Source of the DNA: Spongiibacter thalassae
GTDB lineage: Bacteria > Pseudomonadota > Gammaproteobacteria > Pseudomonadales > Spongiibacteraceae
DNA length: 64,000 bases
Assembly: GCF_012272835.1 (NCBI RefSeq)
Contig: NZ_JAAWWK010000002.1
Location: 835,451-899,450 of the forward strand
Direction of reading: 5' to 3'
In this document: one piece after another, positions 39,001 through 48,211 of the stretch
Position numbering within the stretch: the stretch's first letter is position 1
Layout of the letters: every line of letters begins with the position of its first letter
Translations under genes and position numbers: made by a program
Notes under the pieces: generated by a model
Seen by the model: only the letters and a program-made list of their open reading frames with translations
Database searches by the model: none
Told to the model about the DNA's origin: nothing

Positions 39001-39561
39001 ATGAGCACCGTCAAAGCCCGACAGGCACCCCCCGGCACCATCTCCAAGCGGGTAATCCTCGAGGCGCTGACCATTACCCCGCAAGCCCTCGGGAAATGGG
39101 GCCTTCGGCCTGCCGGCCGAGTTGGCCGTGAAGTCTTTTACAACCTCGAGGACTTCTGCCGTATCTGGGTTGAAAAGCGGGGTGCCACTGAAATCGATCG
39201 CAACCTCGACGATGAAGATCGGGAGAGTGCTCGCCAGGTAACCCAAGGCAGGCTTGAGGAGGAGTACAAACTCACTAAAGCCCGCCGAATTGCCCAGGAG
39301 CTGAAGAACGAAGAAAAGGAGGGGCGACTGATTTCGACGGATTTCGCGACCTTCGCCCTGTCTCGGATTGCCGCCCAGATTGCGACTATTCTGGACACTT
39401 TACCGCTTTCCATGCGGCGGGCTCATCCTGATCTGGAGCCCAGGCACATCGATGCGCTGACGCGAGAAATCGCCAAGGCCCGTAACACAGCTGCGCAAGT
39501 CGACGAGCTCCTGCCCGAGTTAGTCGAGGAATATGTCGAGACCCTGTCCGAAACAGATTAG
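39001..39561 (+). CDS. Terminase small subunit (Nu1-like)
   Basis: A 186-aa protein with an N-terminal winged-helix MerR/Nu1-like domain (ALTITPQALGKWGLRPAGRV, VFYNLEDFCRIW) and a helical oligomerisation region (GRLEEEYKLTKARRIAQELK). The last part (SETD) overlaps the large subunit by 29 bp. It recognises phage DNA at packaging start. Confidence 0.88.
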   Translation: MSTVKARQAPPGTISKRVILEALTITPQALGKWGLRPAGRVGREVFYNLEDFCRIWVEKRGATEIDRNLDDEDRESARQVTQGRLEEEYKLTKARRIAQELKNEEKEGRLISTDFATFALSRIAAQIATILDTLPLSMRRAHPDLEPRHIDALTREIAKARNTAAQVDELLPELVEEYVETLSETD

Positions 39562-41560
39562 GAATTTTCAGAAGGCCGCCCGGGCTGGCTTGACCGCCCT
39601 GGTGCGGCCTGAGCCAAAAACGGCCACGGAATGGGCCGACGAAAATTTCTATCTGTCCAGCGAATCCTCATATCACGAGGGGCGGTGGTCGACATTGCAT
39701 TTTCAGGTGGCGATCCTTAACGCAATGGGCTCGGACGCGGTCCGAGTCGTGAACGTCGTAAAAAGCGCTCGCCTCGGGTACACGAAAATGCTCCTGGCAG
39801 CGATTGCCTACTATCTGGAGCATAAGCGTCGAAATGTCCTGTCATTCTCGCCGACCGACACGGATGCCGAGAACTTTTCCAAGACTCACGTCGATACCGC
39901 CATTCGGGATGTGCCGCCTCTAAAGGAGCTGGCTCCTTGGTGCGGGATGAAGCACCGAGACAATACCCTCGACAAAAAACGCTTCTCGAACGGAAAACAG
40001 CTGTTCATCCACGGCGGTAAGGCAGCCCGGAATTACCGGGAGAAGTCGGTCGACGTGGTGATTTATGACGAGCTTGCCGCCTTCGATGCAGATATCGAAA
40101 AAGAGGGCTCGCCGACCACACTTGGCGACAAGCGCCTCGAGGGCTCAACGTTCGGGAAATCGATTCGAGGGTCAACGCCGAAAACTCGGGGCGAATGCCA
40201 GATTGAGAAGGCGGCAAGCGAATCAGAATACTACTTTCGATTCAGGGTGCCGTGTCCACACTGCGGAACCGAGCAAGTGTTGGAATGGGGCGGGGCGGAT
40301 TGCAACTACGGCATCAAGTGGAATAACGAGCTCCAAGGCATTGAGGCCCGAGCCGCCACGGCCTTTTACCTCTGCCGGGCAGGGGCCTGTGTCATCAAAC
40401 AGCATGAACTGAATGATGCCGGACGAGTGCATTCCGCCCACGAAGGTCGCTGGGTCTGTGATAACACAGGCGTATTCACTCGGGACGGGGTGGACTTCTT
40501 TTCATCTGATGGAACGCCAACGACCACGCCGGCACACATCACGTTTCACGTGTGGACAGCCTACAGCCCATTTACCACCTGGGCTCGGATAGTTGAGGAC
40601 TTCCTCAAGGCCAAGGGCGATGCGAGCAAGTTAAAGACCTTTGTCAATACCACCCTGGGCGAGACCTGGGAGGACGAAACCGGCGAAGGCCTGGAATGGG
40701 AGCACCTGTACAACCGTCGGGAGGTTTTCCCGGAAGTCCCTGACAGGGCGGTTGCGCTGTTTGGGGGTATCGACACGCAGGACGATCGATACGAGGGCCG
40801 CGTCTGGGCATATGGCCCAGGGGAAGAGAGCTGGCTCGTCGATCGATTCATTCTCTACGGCGACCCAGCTGGGGAGGAGCTTCAGCGCAAAGTAGAAGAA
40901 CGGATCCGCAAGCAGTACACCCGTGCCGATGGTCAGATTCTGGGCGTGAAAATGTGGACATGGGATTCAGGTGGTCACTACACCGACGAAGTCTATGCCC
41001 AGTCTAAAAAGCTCGGGATTATGTGGGTCATACCGACAAAGGGCGCTAGCCAGTACGGAAAACCCATCGCTGACTTCCCCAGATCACGGAATCGCAAAGG
41101 CGTGTTTCTCACCATGGTTGGTACAGACAACGCCAAAGAAGTCATTTATTCCAGACTTCGAATTCAGCCCGAGCCAGCTGAGGCTGTGCCAGGGTGCATA
41201 CACCTGCCGGCCAATTCAGACATCTGCGACCAGGAAGAGCTAAAACAGCTGGTTGCAGAGGTAAAGAGAAGCAAAATCCAAAAGGGCCAGCGTGTTTACC
41301 GCTGGGATTCCATGGGACGGCGCAACGAGGCCCTCGATTGTTGTGTAGGGGCTTTGGCTGCTTTGCGCATTGCGCAACAACGATTCGGTTTCTCCCTCGA
41401 CGCGGAATACCGCAAACCGCGACCGGAAAAGCCTACGGCGGAGGAGGCAACTCCCCGCCCTGAAAAAGGCGCCTTCGATAAAAATGGATCCCGGACAACG
41501 GGCGGGGGCGGTAACGATTGGCTGGGCATCAACAAATCAGGCGGAGGATGGCTCAAGTAA
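39533..41560 (+). CDS. Terminase large subunit, GpA family
   Basis: A 675-aa packaging motor/nuclease. Family features: KTATEWADENFYLSSESSYH and GRWSTLHFQVAILNAMGSDA at the start, VVNVVKSARLGYTKM (Walker A-like), VDVVIYDELAAFD (Walker B), a zinc motif CPHCGTEQVLEWGG, and nuclease acidic residues in LFGGIDTQDDRYEG and VKMWTWDSGGHYTDEV. GpA-type terminases cut cos-like ends, consistent with a cos-packaging phage. Confidence 0.95.
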   Translation: MSRPCPKQIRNFQKAARAGLTALVRPEPKTATEWADENFYLSSESSYHEGRWSTLHFQVAILNAMGSDAVRVVNVVKSARLGYTKMLLAAIAYYLEHKRRNVLSFSPTDTDAENFSKTHVDTAIRDVPPLKELAPWCGMKHRDNTLDKKRFSNGKQLFIHGGKAARNYREKSVDVVIYDELAAFDADIEKEGSPTTLGDKRLEGSTFGKSIRGSTPKTRGECQIEKAASESEYYFRFRVPCPHCGTEQVLEWGGADCNYGIKWNNELQGIEARAATAFYLCRAGACVIKQHELNDAGRVHSAHEGRWVCDNTGVFTRDGVDFFSSDGTPTTTPAHITFHVWTAYSPFTTWARIVEDFLKAKGDASKLKTFVNTTLGETWEDETGEGLEWEHLYNRREVFPEVPDRAVALFGGIDTQDDRYEGRVWAYGPGEESWLVDRFILYGDPAGEELQRKVEERIRKQYTRADGQILGVKMWTWDSGGHYTDEVYAQSKKLGIMWVIPTKGASQYGKPIADFPRSRNRKGVFLTMVGTDNAKEVIYSRLRIQPEPAEAVPGCIHLPANSDICDQEELKQLVAEVKRSKIQKGQRVYRWDSMGRRNEALDCCVGALAALRIAQQRFGFSLDAEYRKPRPEKPTAEEATPRPEKGAFDKNGSRTTGGGGNDWLGINKSGGGWLK

Positions 41561-41761
41561 ATGCCGACACCTACAGCGCAAGACATGCTCGACAAATACA
41601 TGGAGGCCGAGTTGGCCTTGCTCGAGGGCAAATCCATCACCTGGAACGGCAAGACCTATACCCGGGAAAACCTCGGCGAGATTCAGCGAGGCCGCAGGGA
41701 GTGGGAGCGCCGCGTTGGTAACCAGAGCACTCGCCCCTTCGGATTCGCGAGATTTTATTAA
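41561..41761 (+). CDS. gpW-like head-tail joining protein
   Basis: A 66-aa protein directly after the terminase. Matches the gpW pattern: LDKYMEAELALLEGKSITWN and GKTYTRENLGEIQRGRREWE, a small alpha/beta protein that seals the head before tail attachment. The stop overlaps the portal ATG by 1 base (TAATG). Confidence 0.9.
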   Translation: MPTPTAQDMLDKYMEAELALLEGKSITWNGKTYTRENLGEIQRGRREWERRVGNQSTRPFGFARFY

Positions 41762-43293
41762 TGGCCATGAACTGGATTGACCGGGCGCTGGCGCCGCTGT
41801 TTCCCGGCATGGTCGCCAGCCGTGTGGCTGCTCGGCTGGCAATCCGCGCCTATGAGGCTGCACACCCATCCCGCACTCACAAGGCCAAGACCGAGCGCCG
41901 CTCAGCTAACGCGGCGATCAAAGCCTCAGCCAAATCCCTGCGGGACCAAGCCAGGGCCCTGGATGAAAATCACGACATCGTTACCGGGTTGTTCGACAAA
42001 CTCGAGGAGCGCGTCGTGGGGTCGAAAGGGATCGGAATTGAGCCCTTGCCGCTGCTGACGACCGGAGATGTCGCCACTGAGTTAGCCGCTCAGATTAAAT
42101 CTGCGTGGGGCGAATGGAGCCTGCGACCGGAAGCCTCCGGCATGCTGTCCCGCCCCGAGGTAGAACGACTGGTGGCCAGAACTTGGCTGCGAGACGGCGA
42201 GGCTTTAGCCAGCTTTATTGCGGGTAACGTGCCCAGCTATACGCACCTGACCGAGGTGCCATTTGCGCTCGAGCTACTGGAGCCAGACTACCTGCCGCAC
42301 GAGGACGACGCCACGAGGGGTATTACCCAGGGCGTAGAGCGTAACGAGTGGGGCAGGGTGAAGGGCTACCACATATTCAAAAAGCACCCGGCAGACTCAG
42401 TTTCGTTAAAGGCCGACACCAAGTTCGTCAAAGCTGACGACATGATCCATATCGCCACCCGCAAACGCATTGGCCAGGTGCGTGGTGTTTCCCTGTTGGC
42501 GCCGGTCATGATCCGGCTCGCAGATATCAAAGATTACGAAGAGTCCGAGCGTGTGGCCGCCCGTATCGCGGCGGCGCTGGCGTTCTATATCAAAAAGGGT
42601 GACCCGGGACTGTATGCGCCCAACACCGAACCTGACGCCAAAACCGGCGAGCGGACCATTCCGTTTGGCCCGGGCATGGTCTTCGACGGCCTCGCTCCCG
42701 GCGAGGACGTGGGCACCATCGAGAGCAATCGACCCTCGGCTCTGCTTGAAGGCTTCCGAAACGCGATGTTACGGGCTGTGGCCGCGGGTACTCGCACCAG
42801 CTATTCGTCACTGGCCAGAGATTACAACGGCAGCTATTCGGCACAACGCCAAGAGCTGGTCGAGTCGCAGTCCGGTTTCGAAGTTCTGCAAAACACCTTT
42901 ATCGACCAATACGCCCGCCGGGTTTACCGACGCTGGCTCGAGGTGGCCATCGCCGCCGGAAAGATTCGAATCCCGGTCGGCGTCGAAAAGCGCACTGTAT
43001 TTAACGCCGTTTATATCGGCCCCGTTATGCCATGGATCGATCCCAAGAAAGAAGGCGAAGCATGGAGAGGTCTGGTCGCCGATGGATTTGCCACCGAGGC
43101 CGAGGTCGTCCGTGCCCGTGGCGGCAACATCGCCGAGGTCAAGAAACAACGGCGCCAGGAAATCGATGAAAACCGCAATCATGGCCTGGTGTTCGACTCC
43201 GATGCTTACCACAAACACTATTCCACAGGAGGCAAAAACGCCGATGAAAAAGCCACTACTTCCGGTAGCAGCGCTGGGGACGATGATGAATAG
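41761..43293 (+). CDS. Portal protein, lambda (gpB) family
   Basis: A 510-aa portal, the dodecameric gate at the capsid vertex. Typical pieces: RSANAAIKASAKSLRDQARA, DENHDIVTGLFDKLEERVVG, RTWLRDGEALASFIAGN, IHIATRKRIGQVRGVSLLAP, SYSSLARDYNGSYSAQRQEL and MPWIDPKKEGEAWR near the end. The C-terminus overlaps the protease-capsid gene by 50 bp. Confidence 0.95.
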   Translation: MAMNWIDRALAPLFPGMVASRVAARLAIRAYEAAHPSRTHKAKTERRSANAAIKASAKSLRDQARALDENHDIVTGLFDKLEERVVGSKGIGIEPLPLLTTGDVATELAAQIKSAWGEWSLRPEASGMLSRPEVERLVARTWLRDGEALASFIAGNVPSYTHLTEVPFALELLEPDYLPHEDDATRGITQGVERNEWGRVKGYHIFKKHPADSVSLKADTKFVKADDMIHIATRKRIGQVRGVSLLAPVMIRLADIKDYEESERVAARIAAALAFYIKKGDPGLYAPNTEPDAKTGERTIPFGPGMVFDGLAPGEDVGTIESNRPSALLEGFRNAMLRAVAAGTRTSYSSLARDYNGSYSAQRQELVESQSGFEVLQNTFIDQYARRVYRRWLEVAIAAGKIRIPVGVEKRTVFNAVYIGPVMPWIDPKKEGEAWRGLVADGFATEAEVVRARGGNIAEVKKQRRQEIDENRNHGLVFDSDAYHKHYSTGGKNADEKATTSGSSAGDDDE

Positions 43294-45322
43294 CGCCATT
43301 ATGGCGTCTGCGGCGGTGCGGATCACCGAGCCACTGGCAAAAGCAGGGGCGGAAACCTGGTACGCCATGAGTGCCGCTGCCAACGGTGCCCTCAATATCT
43401 CAATCTACGACGAGATTGGCTTCTGGGGCATCAATGCCGCTGACTTTAAGCGCACCCTGGACCACTACGGCGATGTATCCACCATCAATCTGTCGATCCA
43501 TTCGCCCGGTGGGGCTGTTTTCGAAGGCCTCGCCATATACAACCTGCTGCGGAATCACCCCGCCAAGGTAAACGTCCACATCGATGGACTCGCAGCATCA
43601 ATCGCCTCGGTCATCGCAATGGCAGGCGACACGATCACCATTCCCGAAAACGCTTTCATGATGATCCACAAACCTTGGGTTAATTCCATGGGTGATGCCG
43701 AAAAGCTTAGGGAAGATGCCGACCTGTTGGACAAGGTCGAAACCAGTTTGCTCTCGGCCTACCGAAGCAAAACCGGGCTGCCCGATGACGAAATCACCGC
43801 AATGATCGCCGCTGAAACGTGGCTGACCGGGGCGGAAGCCGTCGAGAAGGGCTTCGCCGATTCACTCGCCGAGCCCCTTGAGGCCGTGGCTAACTTTCAA
43901 TCAACGATGTTGAGGCTTGAAGATATGTTTAATTCCATTCCAGCCGGTGGCGGCAATCAGCCCAAGCCGAAAAACACGCCTGCGCCCGCTGCTCCTGCGG
44001 CGCCAGCAGAGCCCGCACCCACACCTGCTCCTGCAGCGCCCGCCGCGCAGGTTCCCACAGTGGCTGATTTCCAAGCTGCTGAAACCCAGCGCCGTACTGA
44101 AGTACGGGCTGCGTTCGAGAACTTCGACTATCCCGAACTGCGTGATCGTTGCCTCGATGATATGACTTGCACAGTAGAGCAGGCTCGCGCCGCACTGCTG
44201 GACGAAATGGGCAAAGGCCGCGAACCCAGCAGGCCCTCAGCGTCCCAGATCCACGTCGGCAACGGCGCCCTGGTGCGAGACTCCATCCGCAATGCGCTGT
44301 CTGCCCGGGTAGGTGTCGCGGAAATCGAGAGTGGTAATGTTTACGCGGGCATGACGCTCATTGAGCTGGCACGAGCCTCTTTGGTCGACAACGGTGTCGG
44401 CGTGGCCAGTATGACGGATCGCCGTATTTTGGTAGCGAATGCCTTCACCCATAGCACAGGGGATTTCTCCATCGCTCTGTCGGATGTGGCCCACAAATCC
44501 ATGCTACGCGGCTATGAGGAGGTGGAAGAAACCTTCGAAAAGTGGACCAGCAAGGGCATTCTGACTGACTTCCGCGAGGCAAGTCGAGTGGACCTTTCGC
44601 GGTTCCCATCGCTGCGCAAAGTCGCAGAGGGTGCAGAGTTCAAGTATGTCACCACCAGCGACCGTCAAGAAAAGATCTTGCTGTTGACCTACGGTGAGCT
44701 GTTCTCAATCTCGCGCCAGGCCATCATCAATGACGACCTGTCCGTGTTTGATCGCATCCCTCGCATGTTTGGTCGTGCAGCCCGTCGCACCATCGGTGAC
44801 GCGGTGTATGCCGCGCTGATTTCCGGTCCCACGATGGGTGACAACAAGGGTCTGTATCACGCAGATCACAAAAACACCTCTACCCCAGATGCGCTGGACG
44901 TGGCAGCCCTCGACGGCATGAAGGTAAAAATGGGCACCCAGAAAGAGGGTGGCGCGTCGCTCGGTATTCGCCCTGCTTACCTACTCACACCCATTACCCG
45001 GGAATCTACGGCCAAGGCAATTCTGGCCGCAGAGTTCGATCCGGCTTACGCCAACGACCGGGTTCCCAACCCGATCCGTAATTCCATGGAAGTCATTGGG
45101 GAAGCCCGTCTGGACGATGACAGCCCGGATAAGATCTACGGCGTGGCCAGCCCCGGCATGTACGACACCATCGAAGTAGCGTACCTGGACGGCAACGAGT
45201 CTCCATTCCTGGATCAACAAGGTGGCTTTGAAGTCGATGGCATTACCCACAAAGTTCGCATCGACTGCGGCGTGGCCCCAATGTCCTTCCGCACCATCCA
45301 CCGGGCAACCATCACACCCTAA
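43244..45322 (+). CDS. ClpP-like prohead protease fused to major capsid protein
   Basis: A 692-aa fusion from ATG 43244 (AGGAGG about 12 nt upstream); M14/M15 are alternatives. Residues 30-235 are a ClpP-type protease: SIHSPGGAVFEGLAIYNLLR, HIDGLAASIASVIAMAGD with the catalytic Ser, and FMMIHKPWVNSMGDAEKL with the His. A Pro/Ala-rich linker (about 245-280) leads to a Mu-type capsid domain (GYEEVEETFEKWTSKGILTD, YGELFSISRQAIINDDLSVF, KVRIDCGVAPMSFR). The protease presumably frees the capsid protein or clips the linker during head maturation. Confidence 0.95.
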   Translation: MKKPLLPVAALGTMMNSAIMASAAVRITEPLAKAGAETWYAMSAAANGALNISIYDEIGFWGINAADFKRTLDHYGDVSTINLSIHSPGGAVFEGLAIYNLLRNHPAKVNVHIDGLAASIASVIAMAGDTITIPENAFMMIHKPWVNSMGDAEKLREDADLLDKVETSLLSAYRSKTGLPDDEITAMIAAETWLTGAEAVEKGFADSLAEPLEAVANFQSTMLRLEDMFNSIPAGGGNQPKPKNTPAPAAPAAPAEPAPTPAPAAPAAQVPTVADFQAAETQRRTEVRAAFENFDYPELRDRCLDDMTCTVEQARAALLDEMGKGREPSRPSASQIHVGNGALVRDSIRNALSARVGVAEIESGNVYAGMTLIELARASLVDNGVGVASMTDRRILVANAFTHSTGDFSIALSDVAHKSMLRGYEEVEETFEKWTSKGILTDFREASRVDLSRFPSLRKVAEGAEFKYVTTSDRQEKILLLTYGELFSISRQAIINDDLSVFDRIPRMFGRAARRTIGDAVYAALISGPTMGDNKGLYHADHKNTSTPDALDVAALDGMKVKMGTQKEGGASLGIRPAYLLTPITRESTAKAILAAEFDPAYANDRVPNPIRNSMEVIGEARLDDDSPDKIYGVASPGMYDTIEVAYLDGNESPFLDQQGGFEVDGITHKVRIDCGVAPMSFRTIHRATITP

Positions 45323-45398
45323 TTGAGAACCATTAATTGGCTTTCCCCTGCCGCTGGCGGGGGTGGTCCTCCTGTCTCTGAAATCGAGAGGATTTGAG

Positions 45399-45701
45399 AT
45401 GAAAAACTATGTGCAAAAGGGTGAGGCGATCACCGTAACAGCGCCGGCGGCCCTGGTCTCTGGCCAAGGCGTGCTCGTCGGCGAAGGCCTCTTTGGCGTT
45501 GCAGTAAATGCAGCTGAGAGCGGCTCTGAAGTGACTATTATCACTGAAGGCGTGTTTGAACTTCCCGCCGATGCCACCGTAGCTGCCGGGGACGTTGTGG
45601 AGTGGAACACGGGAGAAGCCTTGCCGATCGCTGCAGGCGTGCGAATTGGTGTCGCTTTAACGGCGTCCACGAACGGATTGGCACAGGTAAAAATCGGCTG
45701 A
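45399..45701 (+). CDS. DUF2190-family head protein (capsid decoration type)
   Basis: A 100-aa beta-rich protein from ATG 45399 (GAGAGG 7 nt upstream). DUF2190 features: KNYVQKGEAITVTAPAALVS, GQGVLVGEGLFGVAVNAAES and EGVFELPADATVAAGDVVEW. These proteins cover or stabilise heads of lambda- and Mu-like phages. The stop overlaps the next ATG (TGATG). Confidence 0.87.
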   Translation: MKNYVQKGEAITVTAPAALVSGQGVLVGEGLFGVAVNAAESGSEVTIITEGVFELPADATVAAGDVVEWNTGEALPIAAGVRIGVALTASTNGLAQVKIG

Positions 45702-46042
45702 TGTCTTTCAAATCGATGACAGCCGCAATGACGGTCATGGCTCGTGGAGCCTTTGGCTCAACCGTTACCGTCACGCCGCCCGGCGCCGGGCCTATCCCCG
45801 GTGTTGGCGCGATCATCGATAAAGGAGCTGAAGTCACCGACGAATTCGGCGCCGGCTCCGACAACAGGGGCTTTGGTGTCGTAACAGCAACCCGAATTGA
45901 GGTCGAGTTATTTCGTTCTGAAGTCGGGAGCGTTGGGCGCGGCACCCTGGTTCAGGACGACGACACCGGCGAAGTATTTCGTCTACTCGACCCAATTGAA
46001 GCCAGCGGCGAGATCATGCGCTGGGTCGCCAGCCAAGTGTAA
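45701..46042 (+). CDS. Head-tail connector protein
   Basis: A 113-aa protein. The beta-rich C-terminal half (TATRIEVELFRSEVGSVGRG, EVFRLLDPIEASGEIMRWVA) resembles gpFII-like head-tail joiners. Position between capsid decoration and tail-completion genes supports this; sequence evidence alone is modest. Confidence 0.7.
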   Translation: MSFKSMTAAMTVMARGAFGSTVTVTPPGAGPIPGVGAIIDKGAEVTDEFGAGSDNRGFGVVTATRIEVELFRSEVGSVGRGTLVQDDDTGEVFRLLDPIEASGEIMRWVASQV

Positions 46043-46045
46043 TGT

Positions 46046-46675
46046 ATGACTGGAGAACAATTTGACGCTGGTCAGCTCGATCAGTTTGCAGACCGAATTC
46101 GAAAGTCGCCAAACAAGGCGGAAACTGCATTCATCGAGGCCCTCAATAAAGGCGGTGAGTTTGCACGTCAACGTGGTGTAGACAAAATTCATTCCGAGCT
46201 TAATTTGACGCGCAGTTACGTCGAAAAGCACCTGCAAATTACCCGCCAAGCGCAGCCGGGGGACCTTCGTACCGTCATCAGTGGGCGGGCAAGGCCAACC
46301 ACTCTTTACCGATACGGTGGCGACAAAATAGCGACCACTCCAGCTAGAAGCGCCAGGCGAAAACTCAAGGGCGATAAGCGTAGGGGGATCGCTCGCGGAC
46401 AAAAAGCCGCGGGCATTCAGCCATTTCGAGTGAAGCGGAGTGGCTCATCCACGAAATGGGCTGGCGGATTTATTGTGTTCTTGAATCGCGGTGTTTCGGG
46501 TGACGGGAGCAATGTGGCAATGGCCATCCGTACTGGCAGAGGACGAGATGACTGGCGTGTGCTTTATGGTCCGAGTGTCGGCTCTGCCTGGAAAAACGTT
46601 CGCCGCGACGTTAATCAGGAGGCGCTGGAGGTTGTCGGCGCCGAATTCCAAACGGCCTTCACCCGGATTTTTTGA
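46046..46675 (+). CDS. Minor tail protein, gpZ-like
   Basis: A 209-aa protein with the gpZ pattern: LDQFADRIRKSPNKAETAFI, RGVDKIHSELNLTRSYVEKH, a long basic middle (ARSARRKLKGDKRRGIARGQ) and a GPSVGSAWKNVRRDVNQEAL end. gpZ acts in tail completion and DNA positioning. It follows the connector by 3 bp. Confidence 0.83.
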   Translation: MTGEQFDAGQLDQFADRIRKSPNKAETAFIEALNKGGEFARQRGVDKIHSELNLTRSYVEKHLQITRQAQPGDLRTVISGRARPTTLYRYGGDKIATTPARSARRKLKGDKRRGIARGQKAAGIQPFRVKRSGSSTKWAGGFIVFLNRGVSGDGSNVAMAIRTGRGRDDWRVLYGPSVGSAWKNVRRDVNQEALEVVGAEFQTAFTRIF

Positions 46676-46677
46676 TA

Positions 46678-47142
46678 ATGACTGAATCCCAATCAACCTT
46701 GATCGCTAAGGCAATCGAGCGCTGCCTGCTGCATATCGCAAAGGACTCAGGATATCTGACCGATGCTGGATCGAGCGTACACAGAGGCTGGTTCGCACAC
46801 GCCATTCAATCGCGAAGCGCAACATTTCCACTGATAGCAATTCAGCCAGACACGCAAAGCGTAGAGAAAGCCAGCGGCACCGGGCGAGAGTTCAGAATCG
46901 CTGATAGCTTCAGACTGGTTGTTGCCACCGACGATGTGGCACATCCAGCCGACCTATTGAAGGACTGCATGCGCGACGTGCGGCGCGCCCTTGCCCTCAA
47001 CTGGGAAGCTGAAATCACCTCAATACCAGGGGTTCGCGCCCCTGATATCGGAACGGCCGAGTTTGCGTTATCCGCCGACTCACCTCACACCCTCGCGGCA
47101 ATGCCCGTGGGAATTACCTTTACTGAAAAACACGAGGCATAA
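46678..47142 (+). CDS. Tail terminator, gpU-like
   Basis: A 154-aa protein from ATG 46678, which immediately follows the gpZ stop. Alpha/beta composition with IAKAIERCLLHIAKDSGYLT and VVATDDVAHPADLLKDCMRD matches small tail-terminator (gpU-like) proteins that fix tail length. Assignment rests mainly on position between gpZ and the tail tube. Confidence 0.7.
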   Translation: MTESQSTLIAKAIERCLLHIAKDSGYLTDAGSSVHRGWFAHAIQSRSATFPLIAIQPDTQSVEKASGTGREFRIADSFRLVVATDDVAHPADLLKDCMRDVRRALALNWEAEITSIPGVRAPDIGTAEFALSADSPHTLAAMPVGITFTEKHEA

Positions 47143-47145
47143 ACC

Positions 47146-47898
47146 ATGGCTCAACAAACCTATAGCTACATGGGCAAAGGGAAGATTTACCTGCGGTCGA
47201 CTTCTGGCGGCGGAGCGATGCCCATTGGTAACTGTTCCGCGCTCACCTTGAGCGTTGAAACCAATTCCGTTACCCAGCCGAACTACCAGGTGGCCGGTGG
47301 CGGCGTGGCCAATGAAATACAACGTATTTCAACGGTCTCTCTGGCGATGACCATGCTGGAGTTTCGTCCGAAAAACCTTCAGATCGCGCTGCGGGGAACA
47401 ATCGCTGCGGTGACGGCCGGCACCGTGACTGACGAACGGCATGAAGCCTATGCCGACGGACTTGTGGCCTTCGACCACGTTCCTGATAAGGGAGAAACCA
47501 TAACCGTCACTCACGACCCGGATGGCACGCCCGTCGCTTTGACTCTCGGCACTGACTATCAGGTGACCGGTGCCGGCATCGTCATGCTCGATTCCGGTAA
47601 TTACGTGGACGGTGATCAAATTGGTGTCGATTACACCAAAGTCGCCGGAAACGCCATCGAAGCAATGACTGGGTCTGGCGATGAGTACGAACTGATCTTC
47701 GACGGGCTCAACGAGGCGGAAACCGACAAGGCAGTTATTATCCGCGTGCATCGCGTCAAGTGGTCACCTACCTCTGGCCTCGGATTTATTGGTGAAGATT
47801 TCGGCGAGCTGCCCCTCGAAGGCTCGGTATTAGTCGACAGTACCAAGGTCGGTGCGGGCATATCCCAATACTTCAAAGTGACATTTGCCGACGAGTAA
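47146..47898 (+). CDS. Major tail tube protein
   Basis: A 250-aa protein, 3 bp after the previous gene. The start MAQQTYSYMGKGKIYLRSTS and GALTL-type beta strands, VSLAMTMLEFRPKNLQIALR, and a C-terminal EELIFDGLNEA-like hairpin with VRVHRVKWSPTSGLGFIGED fit tail tube proteins. An inserted beta domain (about 85-165, DHVPDKGETITVTHDPDGTP) may be an Ig-like decoration exposed on the tail. Confidence 0.85.
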   Translation: MAQQTYSYMGKGKIYLRSTSGGGAMPIGNCSALTLSVETNSVTQPNYQVAGGGVANEIQRISTVSLAMTMLEFRPKNLQIALRGTIAAVTAGTVTDERHEAYADGLVAFDHVPDKGETITVTHDPDGTPVALTLGTDYQVTGAGIVMLDSGNYVDGDQIGVDYTKVAGNAIEAMTGSGDEYELIFDGLNEAETDKAVIIRVHRVKWSPTSGLGFIGEDFGELPLEGSVLVDSTKVGAGISQYFKVTFADE

Positions 47899-47968
47899 CA
47901 CCACCCCCGAATCCGGCGGGAAACTGCCGGACGAGGTTAATTAAGACGTGAGCGACTGAGGTGAAGGC

Positions 47969-48211
47969 ATGAGAGTGACCAGCGCAGATTCAGAAACCGA
48001 GTACCGAATGCGCGGTGGCTCGTATGTTATGGCTTTTAAGGCCAATGGCGGCACCCTCGATGTGCAGGTGCGAGTGGAAGAAGGTGTGTTTGTCAGCGCC
48101 AAACAGTATTCCGAAGACTTTGTTGAGGTTGCCGACCTCGGTCGCGCCGTGTGCAAATTCGTCGTAACGGGTGCAGGAAAACTGAACGTCTACGGCGGAA
48201 TTAATGTTTAA
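47969..48211 (+). CDS. 80-aa beta-rich protein after the tail tube
   Basis: From ATG 47969 with GAGGTGAAGG upstream. All-beta pattern (GGTLDVQVRVEEGVFVSAKQ, VCKFVVTGAGKLNVYGGINV). It overlaps the LamG-like gene by 8 bp. It occupies the place where tail-assembly chaperones usually lie, but its composition does not look like one. Confidence 0.65.
   Translation: MRVTSADSETEYRMRGGSYVMAFKANGGTLDVQVRVEEGVFVSAKQYSEDFVEVADLGRAVCKFVVTGAGKLNVYGGINV

Noticed and set aside
42551-43243. Longer start for the protease-capsid frame inside the portal gene
   Set aside because: The translation there is Arg/Pro/Ser-rich shadow of the portal frame; the start at 43244 has a Shine-Dalgarno and gives the known protease N-terminus.
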